47,145 bases of DNA from JAGTVG01 sp964389805 (GTDB lineage: Bacteria; Bacteroidota; Bacteroidia; Cytophagales; Cyclobacteriaceae): assembly GCA_964389805.1 (NCBI GenBank), contig CAYMFU010000028.1:1-47145 (forward strand), written 5' to 3'. The notes beneath the pieces are model-generated. The model was not told the origin of the DNA, made no database searches, and saw only the letters and a list, made by a program, of their open reading frames with translations. Shown here in pieces: positions 18,001 to 26,034 of this stretch (its first letter is position 1; each line of letters starts with the position of its first letter). The position numbers and the translations under genes are program-made.

Positions 18001-18927
18001 TTACTTCAGTATTTCCGAAATAGTCTCTTTATCTTTTTCCAATTGAATTTTTAAATGATCAAGTGATTCGAATTTCTTCTCGTCGCGTACCTTTTTGACG
18101 AAGCTTATACATATCTTTTCGTGATAAATATCTTTTTTGAATCCGAGTATATGAACTTCAATTTTGCGATTTGAACCATCAACTGTTGGCCGTTTTCCTA
18201 TATTCAACATTCCATTATATTCTTTTCCTTTGATATTTACCTTTACAGCAAATACGCCATCACCGGGGATTAGTTTATATGCCTCCTCAATCTGTAGATT
18301 GGCCGTAGGGAAACCTATGGTTTTGCCTAATTTATCACCATGTATTACTAATCCATTTATTAAGAACGGGTGACCCAGATATCTATTGGCTGTTGGTATA
18401 TCACCGCTTATCAATGATTTTCTTATTATGGTTGAACTAATGCCTAAATGGTCAATCTCATGTTTTGGAATTTCTTCAACCTCAAATCCGTATTTGGAAG
18501 AATCTCTTACAAGGTTATCAAAATTCCCTTCTCTGTTTTTACCAAATCGATGGTTATATCCGATGATCAACTTTTTTGTTCCTATTGCATCAACAAGAAT
18601 GTTTTTAATGAAGTTTGTCGATGAAGTCTGAGAAAATTCAAGTGTAAATGGTATTAAAATCAGGTGATTGATGCCAATATTTCTTAGCAATTCCTGTTTT
18701 TCTTCCATGGTGTTGATCAGCTTGAGAAAGCCAGGATCATTATTGAGGACCATCCTTGGATGAGGCCAAAAGGATATCAATACCGTTTCTCCCCCTTCAC
18801 TTTTAGCAACTTCAATCATTCTTTGAAGAATTTTTTGATGTCCTTTATGCACACCATCATATGTTCCACTGGTAACTACAGCGAAATCAAGCCGTTTGAT
18901 ATTATTTATGCCTTCATATATCCTCAT
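18001..18927 (-). CDS. ribF: Bifunctional riboflavin kinase / FAD synthetase
   Basis: A 308-residue enzyme making FMN from riboflavin and then FAD. The N-terminal adenylyltransferase domain shows GTYDGVHKGHQ (about 22-32), the nucleotidyl-transferase HxGH region, and later GYNHRFGKNREG. The C-terminal kinase domain starts about residue 180, with GHPFLINGLVIHGDKLGKTIGFPT cut by the usual G-x-T-x-G-F-P-T-A motif, and continues to NIGKRPTV. Length is typical. The start overlaps the 3' end of truB by 14 bp, the normal order in Bacteroidota. Confidence 0.95.
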   Translation of the reverse strand: MRIYEGINNIKRLDFAVVTSGTYDGVHKGHQKILQRMIEVAKSEGGETVLISFWPHPRMVLNNDPGFLKLINTMEEKQELLRNIGINHLILIPFTLEFSQTSSTNFIKNILVDAIGTKKLIIGYNHRFGKNREGNFDNLVRDSSKYGFEVEEIPKHEIDHLGISSTIIRKSLISGDIPTANRYLGHPFLINGLVIHGDKLGKTIGFPTANLQIEEAYKLIPGDGVFAVKVNIKGKEYNGMLNIGKRPTVDGSNRKIEVHILGFKKDIYHEKICISFVKKVRDEKKFESLDHLKIQLEKDKETISEILK

Positions 18928-19600
18928 TCAGTATTGATTTAATATATTCTTGAATCGTTAAGGCATCTTCAACCCTGTAACTACCAATTGCAGTTCTTTC
19001 CAGGCTGTCAAGATAAGCGCCACATCCAAGAGCTTTACCTAAATCTCTGGCCAGGCTTCTCACGTAGAATCCTTTTGAGCATTTAAGTTTAAAAGATATT
19101 AGGGGAAGTGATAACTCTGTTATTTCAAAATCAAAAACTTCCACTTCTCTGGGTTCTGTTTTTACTTTTTCACCCTGCCTGGCAAATTCATAAAGACGTT
19201 TACCTCCCTTTCGTATTGCAGAGAAGGAAGGGGGTCTTTGTTTTATTTTACCTTTAATCGTTTGGGCAATGTTATATATTTTTTCATTAGTAATGTCTTC
19301 CAATGAATATCTTTCATTGATTTCAGTTTCTTTATCATGTGAAGGACGCGTTGCACCCAGATAAAATTGACCGGTATATTCTTTAGGAAGGTTTTGATAT
19401 TCCTGAATTTCCTTTGTTTTCTTCCCGGTACAGACGATCAACAATCCGGTGGCCAGGGGATCAAGGGTTCCGGCATGCCCAACCTTTTTTATTCCAATGG
19501 TATTCCTGATCTTTTTTACTACGTCAAAGGATGTCCATGTGTAATCCTTGTTTATCAGGATCACTTCTCCATTTAAAAATTTTTCCTTATCAATTAACAT
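18914..19600 (-). CDS. truB: tRNA pseudouridine(55) synthase TruB
   Basis: A 228-residue enzyme that isomerises U55 in the T-loop of tRNAs. The catalytic motif GHAGTLDPLATG has the nucleophile Asp47, and the family motifs KRPPSFSAI-like (KQRPPSFSAIRKGGKRLYE) and CSKGFYVRSLARDLG are present. It is shorter than the E. coli enzyme because the C-terminal PUA-like extension is absent, as usual for Bacteroidota. It overlaps uppP upstream by 11 bp and ribF downstream by 14 bp, showing tight translational coupling. Confidence 0.95.
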   Translation of the reverse strand: MLIDKEKFLNGEVILINKDYTWTSFDVVKKIRNTIGIKKVGHAGTLDPLATGLLIVCTGKKTKEIQEYQNLPKEYTGQFYLGATRPSHDKETEINERYSLEDITNEKIYNIAQTIKGKIKQRPPSFSAIRKGGKRLYEFARQGEKVKTEPREVEVFDFEITELSLPLISFKLKCSKGFYVRSLARDLGKALGCGAYLDSLERTAIGSYRVEDALTIQEYIKSILNEDI

Positions 19601-20393
19601 AAAAGATCGAAAATCCGATTGCAGTAAGACCGATTATAAAACAATAAACGGCGAAATACAATAATTTCCCTTTTTTGACAATAGCGATCATCCATTTACA
19701 GGCTGCTATTCCGGTTAAGAAGGCTGCAATAAAACCAATTAACAGTACCGGAATAGAAATTCCACTTGAGAGTTCCGGTTCTTGAAACATGTTAATGATA
19801 TCCAGAAACATCGCCCCAATAATGGGGATTAAAACCATCAGGAATGAGAACCGTGTTGCTTTTTCTTTGTCAACCCCCATTAAAAGTGAAGTTGAAATTG
19901 TGGCCCCGGATCTTGATATACCAGGAACAACAGCAAGTGCCTGTGCTATCCCAATTACAAATGCTTTTTGAAACGTAATGTCTCTCTTCATGTTTTTTGC
20001 AAAATTGGCAAAAAGCAGGAGCAAGCTTGTTATTATCAACATAGATCCTACCAGGCCGATTCTTCCACCAAAAAGATTCTCAACTTCATCCTTAAAGAAA
20101 ATGCCCAGAATAAATACGGGTATTGTTGAAAGTAAGATCTTGAAGGTAAATATTGTTGAATCATTTAACTTAAATTGAAAAAGATCCTTGATTATAATCC
20201 CAATGTCCTTTCTGTAAACCACGATAGTACTTAATGACGTTGCACCATGTATTACAGTTATAAACAATAGATTTTCTGAGGTGGCTGCTTGAAATATTAC
20301 TGATCCCAATTCTACGTGTCCACTACTGCTAACTGGAAGAAACTCGGTTAATCCCTGGATAATCCCAAGGATAATCGCCTGAAAATAACTCAT
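19590..20393 (-). CDS. uppP: Undecaprenyl-diphosphatase (bacitracin-resistance type)
   Basis: A 267-residue polytopic inner-membrane phosphatase that recycles undecaprenyl pyrophosphate to the monophosphate lipid carrier used in peptidoglycan and glycan synthesis. The two active-site motifs are seen: GLTEFLPVSSSGHVELG near residue 14 and VVPGISRSGATIS near 156. About seven to eight hydrophobic helices follow. The start codon adjoins the stop of the DUF3098 gene with no gap. Confidence 0.95.
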   Translation of the reverse strand: MSYFQAIILGIIQGLTEFLPVSSSGHVELGSVIFQAATSENLLFITVIHGATSLSTIVVYRKDIGIIIKDLFQFKLNDSTIFTFKILLSTIPVFILGIFFKDEVENLFGGRIGLVGSMLIITSLLLLFANFAKNMKRDITFQKAFVIGIAQALAVVPGISRSGATISTSLLMGVDKEKATRFSFLMVLIPIIGAMFLDIINMFQEPELSSGISIPVLLIGFIAAFLTGIAACKWMIAIVKKGKLLYFAVYCFIIGLTAIGFSIFYVN

Positions 20394-20609
20394 TTACTCC
20401 TCTTTCTTATTTTTTACCAGTATGGCAAAAAACTCAATCATAAAACCAGCGATTAATACAATTGGGCCTAAGGTTATGCCAAGAAATCCAAATCCATATT
20501 CCTGTTTATCCAGGGTCATGATAAAGTAGCCAAGTAAAATAACCACCAGGCCGATAATCATCAATATGTAATTTTTTTTATTGAAAGCCATTTTAAATTT
20601 GTTACTCAT
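20394..20609 (-). CDS. DUF3098 small membrane protein
   Basis: A 71-residue protein with two membrane helices (NYILMIIGLVVILLGYFIM and LGITLGPIVLIAGFMIEFFAI) and a basic start. It fits DUF3098, a Bacteroidota family regularly found between ftsX and uppP. Function is unknown; the conserved position suggests a link with cell-wall or division processes. It begins 4 bp after the ftsX stop. Confidence 0.85.
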   Translation of the reverse strand: MSNKFKMAFNKKNYILMIIGLVVILLGYFIMTLDKQEYGFGFLGITLGPIVLIAGFMIEFFAILVKNKKEE

Positions 20610-20613
20610 AGAT

Positions 20614-21507
20614 CTAATATAATTCGTCTAATGACATTTTTAAATACCTTTTTACAGAACGGAAAGTGCTGAAAAAACCTATAACACCTCCTAAAACTGA
20701 TATAGAAATAAATACAGATATTAATTCAAAATTATTTTGTAATTCGGCCAGTCCATCTATTTTCTCATTGGCATATATTAATATATTATATAAGACCAGG
20801 GATGCAATTGCCCCACTTAGGAGACCATAGATTATTGAACGTCTAAGGAAAGGCCACTGAATAAAAGAAGATTTAGCCCCAACCAATTGCATGCTTCGGA
20901 TCAGGAATCGTTGAGAGAAAAGCGCTAATTTGATCGTATTATTGATCAAGACTAAGACAATGATCAACATGACTGCCATAGTTCCAATTAAAATAAAACT
21001 GATCTTTGTGGCATTTTTATTAATTGAGGTAATTAGGGATTCCATATAAACCACTTCATAAACCCCCTGTAGTCTTTCAATATTCTTTTTAATTTCATCT
21101 AGTTTCTCAATTTCCTGAAATTCAGGTTTTATACTGATTATCAAAGCATCGTGTAGTGGATTGTCTCCCAGAAATTCTGTAAAATCTTCTCCAGTATCCA
21201 CAATAAATTTTTGAGCTGCTTCTTCATCTGAAATAAACCGGATTTGAGGATTGCCATTATCTTCAAGTATATATTCGCTATTAGATAATATATTTCGTAG
21301 TCTGGATATGTTGCTGTCTGAGATATCTTTGTCGAGGTATATCTGGATTTCAATATTATTTCGGATTATTTGCGTCAACCGCCTGGACTGGAGGAGCAAC
21401 AATGCAAATAGTCCAACTACAAACAAGGCAATAGTATTGCTGAATACAACACTGAAATACGGATAACTTCCGAGTTTTTTCTTCTTTTTAAATTTTACCT
21501 CTTCCAT
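20614..21507 (-). CDS. ftsX: Cell division permease FtsX
   Basis: A 297-residue membrane protein that, with the ATPase FtsE, controls peptidoglycan hydrolases at the septum. It has one N-terminal helix (about 20-42), an extracytoplasmic domain (about 45-165, with IQIYLDKDISDSNI and RFISDEEAAQKF), and three C-terminal helices, including ILIGTMAVMLIIVLVLINNTIKL-type sequence and ISVLGGVIGFFSTF. The basic C-terminal tail is typical. FtsE is not in the window, as is common in Bacteroidota, where ftsX heads this operon. A matching promoter element lies 17 bp upstream. Confidence 0.93.
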   Translation of the reverse strand: MEEVKFKKKKKLGSYPYFSVVFSNTIALFVVGLFALLLLQSRRLTQIIRNNIEIQIYLDKDISDSNISRLRNILSNSEYILEDNGNPQIRFISDEEAAQKFIVDTGEDFTEFLGDNPLHDALIISIKPEFQEIEKLDEIKKNIERLQGVYEVVYMESLITSINKNATKISFILIGTMAVMLIIVLVLINNTIKLALFSQRFLIRSMQLVGAKSSFIQWPFLRRSIIYGLLSGAIASLVLYNILIYANEKIDGLAELQNNFELISVFISISVLGGVIGFFSTFRSVKRYLKMSLDELY

Positions 21508-21523
21508 GGATGTGTTAACCGTT

Positions 21524-21531
21524 CAAAAATA
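21524..21531 (-). promoter_or_regulatory. Candidate -7 element (TATTTTTG) of the ftsX operon
   Basis: Read on the minus strand the site is TATTTTTG, a full match to TAnnTTTG, ending 17 bp before the ftsX start. No convincing -33 element is seen. Confidence 0.45.
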
Positions 21532-21570
21532 GCGAATTTTTATTACCCGTTATTGGATTTAACATAAATT

Positions 21571-21612
21571 AAGAAACCCGTAGTCCATTAAATGAACTAC
21601 GGGTTCTTTTTC
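21571..21612 (-). terminator. Terminator after the sigma/anti-sigma pair
   Basis: AACCCGTAGT (21575-21584) and ACTACGGGTT (21596-21605) form a perfect 10-bp stem with an 11-nt loop. It lies just downstream of the anti-sigma-like gene; both strands carry T-rich flanks, the plus side having the longer run. Confidence 0.7.
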
Positions 21613-21628
21613 GGTTGCATTATAGAGG

Positions 21629-22534
21629 TTATTTATTTTCCTTAACTATTTTTAATTCGTTGATCAAAGACTCATTTGTGACCGGTTGTAGTGGTATAAT
21701 ATTATTTGTATTAATGATATTATAAAAATTGTCTTTGTAATTCAGATAGAAACTCTTGCCGCTTGTAGAGTTAATTTCAAGGATCTCATAAGGGACATCC
21801 TCAAAATTCCCATATAAGGTTAGAGTACCATGGCTGAAATTATAATGGAAATTATACTTTTTATGTAGTACTGTATTTATTTCAACACTGCTGTGCAGGT
21901 CTTCCCTCGATGGTGTCATAGTGTTTATGTCTCCGGAGGTTACATTTTCCAGCTCCATATTGTCCACCTCCTCAAAATCTTCTATTACGTCCGGCACTAT
22001 TACCTCCACAGTACGATCTGTATTTGCAACAACCTGATCGGCTGATTCATGAACAACAGTTTCTTGAGTAACAGTCTCTTTTACCTGTTCAGTATTTTCT
22101 ATTGTTTTAGATTTTTCAATATTTTCATTCTCAATTGCATGTGGTTTTTGCGGAATATCTGCTACTTCAGTATCAAATGCATCAACGAGAATTTCATTCT
22201 GAGCAAGATCAATTCTATTTCCAAATTCTTCCTGCATATCTATGAAGTAATATGCTGTAAGGGTAGATACAGTAACGATTGTTGCAGTTGCAGCAACTTT
22301 CCATCCATTGGAAATGTTGTCGTACCATTTAATACTAATATTATCCAGGCGACTCTTCAGTTCCAATTTTCTGCTTTCCTTGATTGTGTTAATGATGTCT
22401 TTTTGGAATTCAAATTCACTTTTAAGATCTGCATCGGTTGCCAATCGGTTCATTAATGTTGTTTCTTCCGATGTAGATAAAGTGCCTTCGAAGAAGCCAT
22501 CAAGTAAATTCTGATATTTTTGCTTATCTGTCAT
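21629..22534 (-). CDS. Single-pass membrane anti-sigma-like protein
   Basis: A 301-residue protein with a cytoplasmic N-terminus of about 77 residues. That part carries an acidic helical segment, LLDGFFEGTLSTSEETTLMN, like the sigma-binding and zinc-free anti-sigma domains of Bacteroidota. One membrane helix follows at residues 78-98, then a long acidic periplasmic part with a Glu/Val/Thr-rich linker (about 120-215). A small C-terminal domain follows (YNFHYNFSHGTLTLYGNFEDVPYE split by turns). The gene starts 3 bp after the ECF sigma gene, so it very likely encodes its regulator. The periplasmic domain is unrecognised and differs from FecR-type anti-sigmas, so the signal is unknown. Confidence 0.75.
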   Translation of the reverse strand: MTDKQKYQNLLDGFFEGTLSTSEETTLMNRLATDADLKSEFEFQKDIINTIKESRKLELKSRLDNISIKWYDNISNGWKVAATATIVTVSTLTAYYFIDMQEEFGNRIDLAQNEILVDAFDTEVADIPQKPHAIENENIEKSKTIENTEQVKETVTQETVVHESADQVVANTDRTVEVIVPDVIEDFEEVDNMELENVTSGDINTMTPSREDLHSSVEINTVLHKKYNFHYNFSHGTLTLYGNFEDVPYEILEINSTSGKSFYLNYKDNFYNIINTNNIIPLQPVTNESLINELKIVKENK

Positions 22535-22537
22535 AGG

Positions 22538-23077
22538 TTAATCCATAAAGTCACTTTCAGTATATTTCGCTTTTACAAGCTCATCAAGTCTTTTTTTACA
22601 TTTATATTTCTTTGTTTTTGCTGTATCAGTGTTAGCATAACCTAATTTTTCTGCTATGTCACTCATAGATAATCCGTCGAAGTAATAGTACATTAGAATT
22701 CGTTTGCAGGTTTCTCCTAGTTCATTGATGCAGGTCCGAATGATCTGGATTCTTTCTTTCTTTTCAATATCAATGAACTCAACGTCATCTTTCTCTTCGG
22801 AGGATAGTCTGCTTTTCCTTTCTAACTCCTTTCTCCATAGGTTCAAACAAATACTATAAATGAACGTACTAATTTTTGAAGTAAGAACCAGATTTCCTTT
22901 TCTTGCTTTTTCCCAAAATACAATTAGGGCATCCTGGTATATATCTCTTGCTTCATCTTCGGTACCGCTATTTGTGATAACCAGCTTTGTCATCATTCTG
23001 TAATATTTCTTATACAGATAGTCTAAAGCGGATTCATCATCCTTTGTTATCCTAGCGAGTACCTCACTGTCCTTCAT
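22538..23077 (-). CDS. ECF-type RNA polymerase sigma factor
   Basis: A 179-residue sigma-70 family factor with only regions 2 and 4. Region 2 spans about 10-75 (LDYLYKKYYRMMTKL, EARDIYQDALIVFWEKA) and region 4 about 115-170 (RILMYYYFDGLSMSDIAEKLGYANTDTAKTKKYKC split at its helix-turn-helix). It is co-transcribed with the membrane protein gene next to it. AAAGGAAG lies just before the ATG and may act as a Shine-Dalgarno, unusual in this window. Targets are unknown. Confidence 0.9.
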   Translation of the reverse strand: MKDSEVLARITKDDESALDYLYKKYYRMMTKLVITNSGTEDEARDIYQDALIVFWEKARKGNLVLTSKISTFIYSICLNLWRKELERKSRLSSEEKDDVEFIDIEKKERIQIIRTCINELGETCKRILMYYYFDGLSMSDIAEKLGYANTDTAKTKKYKCKKRLDELVKAKYTESDFMD

Positions 23078-23560
23078 TCTTCCTTTCGTTTTTATATACT
23101 AGTATGGTTTACTATGTAACCCCAATTTTTAATAAATAAATAAAATATTTTATAAAACCTTACATATGGTTCATATAAGATACATATTGTTATTCACGAA
23201 TTTTTCAAAATTACAAAAATATCTTCACTTTGGAATTATTAAAGATAATCATCCAGAGGATAATTACAGATAATACAGGTCTGATTTTTCGAATTTAAAA
23301 CATACAATTTCTTCCATGAAATTCCATGGAGAATAACAGACGCTGATGAGATCCATGACCTTATAAATTGAACTATAAATTTATCGTTACGGATATAAGA
23401 ATCAGATTATTAACTATATATGAAAATAAAATCCTGAGGAATAAATATCTTTTTCATCTAATAATAATTGAGTTTTTTTTTGATTACTTCTGATTTCTTT
23501 GTTTACATTTGAATTACTTTTACGGACTGAATTCGATTTTTATACTAATTATTAAGAGGA
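23078..23560. other. Gene-free stretch between divergent genes
   Basis: This 483-bp AT-rich gap between the sigma factor (minus) and DUF2147 (plus) genes has no coding frame that looks real. Apart from the -7-like motif at 23504-23511 I see no structured element. Confidence 0.6.
23504..23511 (+). promoter_or_regulatory. Candidate -7 element (TACATTTG) for the DUF2147 gene
   Basis: TACATTTG is a full match to TAnnTTTG, 50 bp before the start codon; a weaker TACTTTTA lies 10 bp further down at 23514-23521. Confidence 0.4.
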
Positions 23561-24004
23561 ATGATTTATAAAGCTTTATTTTCTATTATTGGTCTATTGG
23601 CTATCAGTATGGCTTCTTTTGCCGCAGATGACGAAGCAGATGAATTGATGGGTATATGGTTAAATCATGAGAAGGATGCTCATGTTAAGGTATACAAATG
23701 CGGAGAAGCATATTGTGGTAAGATTGTTTGGCTGAAAGAACCTGAAGAGGACGGAGTGCCGAAAAAAGATAAACATAATCCGGATGAATCTTTGCAAAGC
23801 CGACCCGTCAAAGGTATGGATATTCTATCCGGCTTTAATTTTGATAGCGATAAGAAATGGGAAAATGGTACAATATACAATCCGCGCGATGGCAAAACTT
23901 ATTCATGTTACCTTAAAATTCTTGAGGATGGCCGCTTAAAAGTCCGTGGGTTCGTAGGCATATCAATAATTGGAAAAACAAATTACTGGATAAGGATCGA
24001 ATAA
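23561..24004 (+). CDS. DUF2147 family exported protein
   Basis: A 147-residue protein with signal peptide MIYKALFSIIGLLAISMASFA. The mature part fits DUF2147: LMGIWLNHEKDAHVKVYKCGEAYCGKI-type opening, LKEPEEDGVPKKDKHNP, the motif GMDILSGF, then GTIYNPRDGKTYSCYLKI and a closing VRGFVGISIIGKTNYWIR. The family is small, periplasmic, and of unproven function, probably a lipocalin-like beta barrel. Two Cys (in YKCGEAYCGK) could form a disulphide. Monocistronic. Confidence 0.85.
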   Translation: MIYKALFSIIGLLAISMASFAADDEADELMGIWLNHEKDAHVKVYKCGEAYCGKIVWLKEPEEDGVPKKDKHNPDESLQSRPVKGMDILSGFNFDSDKKWENGTIYNPRDGKTYSCYLKILEDGRLKVRGFVGISIIGKTNYWIRIE

Positions 24005-24210
24005 ACCTGATCATTTTTTTTCTTTATTCATAAAAATGGTACACCGCGAATTTGCGCATTTTTCCCTAAGTAATACCTGATTTATATTAGCCTCCAGTAT
24101 GTCAATAACTTAATTACAGTAAATATTTTAACAAGAATTATTCATTTGAATTTATTCCTGAGTGAGTGAAACAATTTACATCATGCTGCGACATTTTAGT
24201 ATATTCAAAT

Positions 24211-24218
24211 TATTTTTG
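24211..24218 (+). promoter_or_regulatory. Candidate -7 element (TATTTTTG) of thyA
   Basis: TATTTTTG matches TAnnTTTG fully and lies 30 bp before the thyA start. Confidence 0.45.
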
Positions 24219-24248
24219 TTGATTGATTATCATAAAATATAAATAAGA

Positions 24249-25043
24249 ATGCGGCAATACCATGATTTAATGAATCATATCCTTGGAACCGGAATTACTA
24301 AAAGTGATCGTACAGGAACAGGTACGATTTCTGTTTTTGGTTACCAGATGAGATTCGATCTTTCAGAAGGATTTCCAGTAATCACTACTAAAAAATTGCA
24401 CTTAAGATCTATTATTCACGAATTGCTGTGGTTTCTTAAAGGGGATACTAATATAAAATATCTCCATGACAATAAGGTGTCTATCTGGGATGAATGGGCA
24501 GATGAGAAGGGAAATCTGGGACCGGTATACGGTCACCAATGGCGAAGTTGGCCAACACCGGATGGGGGAACCATTGATCAGATCTCTAAAGCTGTAGAAC
24601 TTATTAATGATAATCCTGATAGCCGGAGGATCATCGTTAGCGCATGGAATGTATCGGATATTGATAAAATGGCTCTACCTCCATGTCATACTTTCTTCCA
24701 ATTCTATGTGTCGGAAGGTCGTCTTTCATGTCAATTGTATCAGAGAAGTGCAGATGTTTTTCTTGGGGTGCCTTTTAATATTGCCTCATACAGCCTTTTA
24801 ACTTTGATGATGGCTCAGGTATGCAATCTTGAACCTGGAGACTTTGTTCATACTTTTGGCGATGCACATCTATATTCCAATCACCTGGAGCAGGCACGGT
24901 TGCAATTGTCCAGAGCACCAAGAAAACTTCCTCAGATGACTATTAATCAAGAAGTTAAAAGCATTTTCGATTTTAGATACGAAGATTTTATTCTGGAAAA
25001 TTACGATCCCCATCCACATATAAAAGCACAGGTAGCGGTTTAA
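24249..25043 (+). CDS. thyA: Thymidylate synthase ThyA
   Basis: A 264-residue enzyme converting dUMP to dTMP with methylene-tetrahydrofolate, the same length as the E. coli enzyme. The active-site Cys146 lies in ALPPCHTFFQFYV, the phosphate-binding arginines in KSDRTGTGT and DSRRIIVSAWN, and the substrate-binding YQRSADVFLGVPFNIASY is intact. The C-terminus ends AQVAV, the usual folate-closing tail. No folA (dihydrofolate reductase) gene follows, although the two are often adjacent. Confidence 0.97.
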   Translation: MRQYHDLMNHILGTGITKSDRTGTGTISVFGYQMRFDLSEGFPVITTKKLHLRSIIHELLWFLKGDTNIKYLHDNKVSIWDEWADEKGNLGPVYGHQWRSWPTPDGGTIDQISKAVELINDNPDSRRIIVSAWNVSDIDKMALPPCHTFFQFYVSEGRLSCQLYQRSADVFLGVPFNIASYSLLTLMMAQVCNLEPGDFVHTFGDAHLYSNHLEQARLQLSRAPRKLPQMTINQEVKSIFDFRYEDFILENYDPHPHIKAQVAV

Positions 25044-25115
25044 AGAGATTGTTTTAATAGATTCAGAATTGAACCATTATTATTACTTCGGAATTCGATT
25101 TAGGTTTTATGCCTA

Positions 25116-25937
25116 CTATGATATATTCAATTCTGGGTCAATGATCTTATCAAAATCTTGACATACCTTATATTGTACATCTACAATTCCAATTATGGAT
25201 CGTATACCGGATGCATTCGTTGCAAATGCGTAGTCAGCCTTATAAAGTTGCTCAGGAGTAACCTTTACTTCCATCAATGGAATACTTTTTTCTTTTAATC
25301 TTTCAATCAGATAAGACCTCATAACTCCCCGTATACAACCCGTTTCAAGAGAAGGAGTATAAAAGATGTTCTTTTTAATCCAGAAAATATTGGAATAAAG
25401 CAATTCTGAAACATTCCCTGTCTGATCAAGGATAATCAAGTCATCGAAATGGGACTCTTCCTTTTCAATTGAAGCAATGATGTATTTTAAAGCATTAAGG
25501 GTTTTAAATTCAGAATATATTGTATACTGATTATTCACAGATTTCGAGATCCCTACATTTTTTAAAGTTCCCGCTTCATCCCTATGGACATTAACTGTAA
25601 TAACAAGGTTCGATGTATTGGATTCTGGTCTGTAATATCCCCCTTTTCCCCTCCAGGCCTGAACCTTGATCCTGGTGGATCCTTTAATTCCATTTTCCTG
25701 TATTAGCATTAAAATACTTGACTCCAGAAATTGAATGTTGAAATAAGCCGGGAGTTGAAAATTTAAAGTTCTGGCTCCTTCGACAAGTCGATTATAATGA
25801 TATTTTAATAGCTTCGAGGGATTATTTCTGATAATTATAGTTTCAAAAACACCATCACCATACTGGAATGCACGGTCATCAGCCCCTATTGTAAGATCCT
25901 TATCATTGATTATTCCATTGTTAAATATTGCTTTCAT
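25116..25937 (-). CDS. Class IV aminotransferase-fold enzyme (branched-chain aminotransferase / aminodeoxychorismate lyase type)
   Basis: A 273-residue PLP enzyme of fold type IV. Typical signs are DRAFQYGDGVFETI near residue 21, the lysine motif EFKTLNALKYI (the likely PLP lysine is in F-K-T-L-N), and the turn GNVSELLYSNIFWIKK. The sequence ends with TPSLETGCIRGVMR-type cofactor-phosphate binding. The family includes branched-chain aminotransferase, D-amino acid transaminase and 4-amino-4-deoxychorismate lyase. The closeness of thyA, a folate-dependent gene, weakly favours the lyase (PabC), but they are convergent. Not resolved. Confidence 0.75.
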   Translation of the reverse strand: MKAIFNNGIINDKDLTIGADDRAFQYGDGVFETIIIRNNPSKLLKYHYNRLVEGARTLNFQLPAYFNIQFLESSILMLIQENGIKGSTRIKVQAWRGKGGYYRPESNTSNLVITVNVHRDEAGTLKNVGISKSVNNQYTIYSEFKTLNALKYIIASIEKEESHFDDLIILDQTGNVSELLYSNIFWIKKNIFYTPSLETGCIRGVMRSYLIERLKEKSIPLMEVKVTPEQLYKADYAFATNASGIRSIIGIVDVQYKVCQDFDKIIDPELNIS

Positions 25938-25990
25938 GTAAGCATTTTACCATTTATAAATTTTTAATATCAAAGCACTGAAATAATAAT

Positions 25991-26018
25991 TAATCTTGCG
26001 TAACCTATAATGGGTTAC
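25991..26018 (+). promoter_or_regulatory. Promoter with overlapping palindromic operator candidate upstream of the efflux genes
   Basis: TAATCTTG (25991-25998) is one base off the -7 consensus. A 19-bp palindrome, GTAACC TATAATG GGTTAC (26000-26018), immediately follows, exactly where transcription would start, 16 bp before the first gene. A repressor of the TetR or MarR kind could bind there; none is encoded nearby. Confidence 0.45.
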
Positions 26019-26034
26019 AACAAAAATAATAGTT

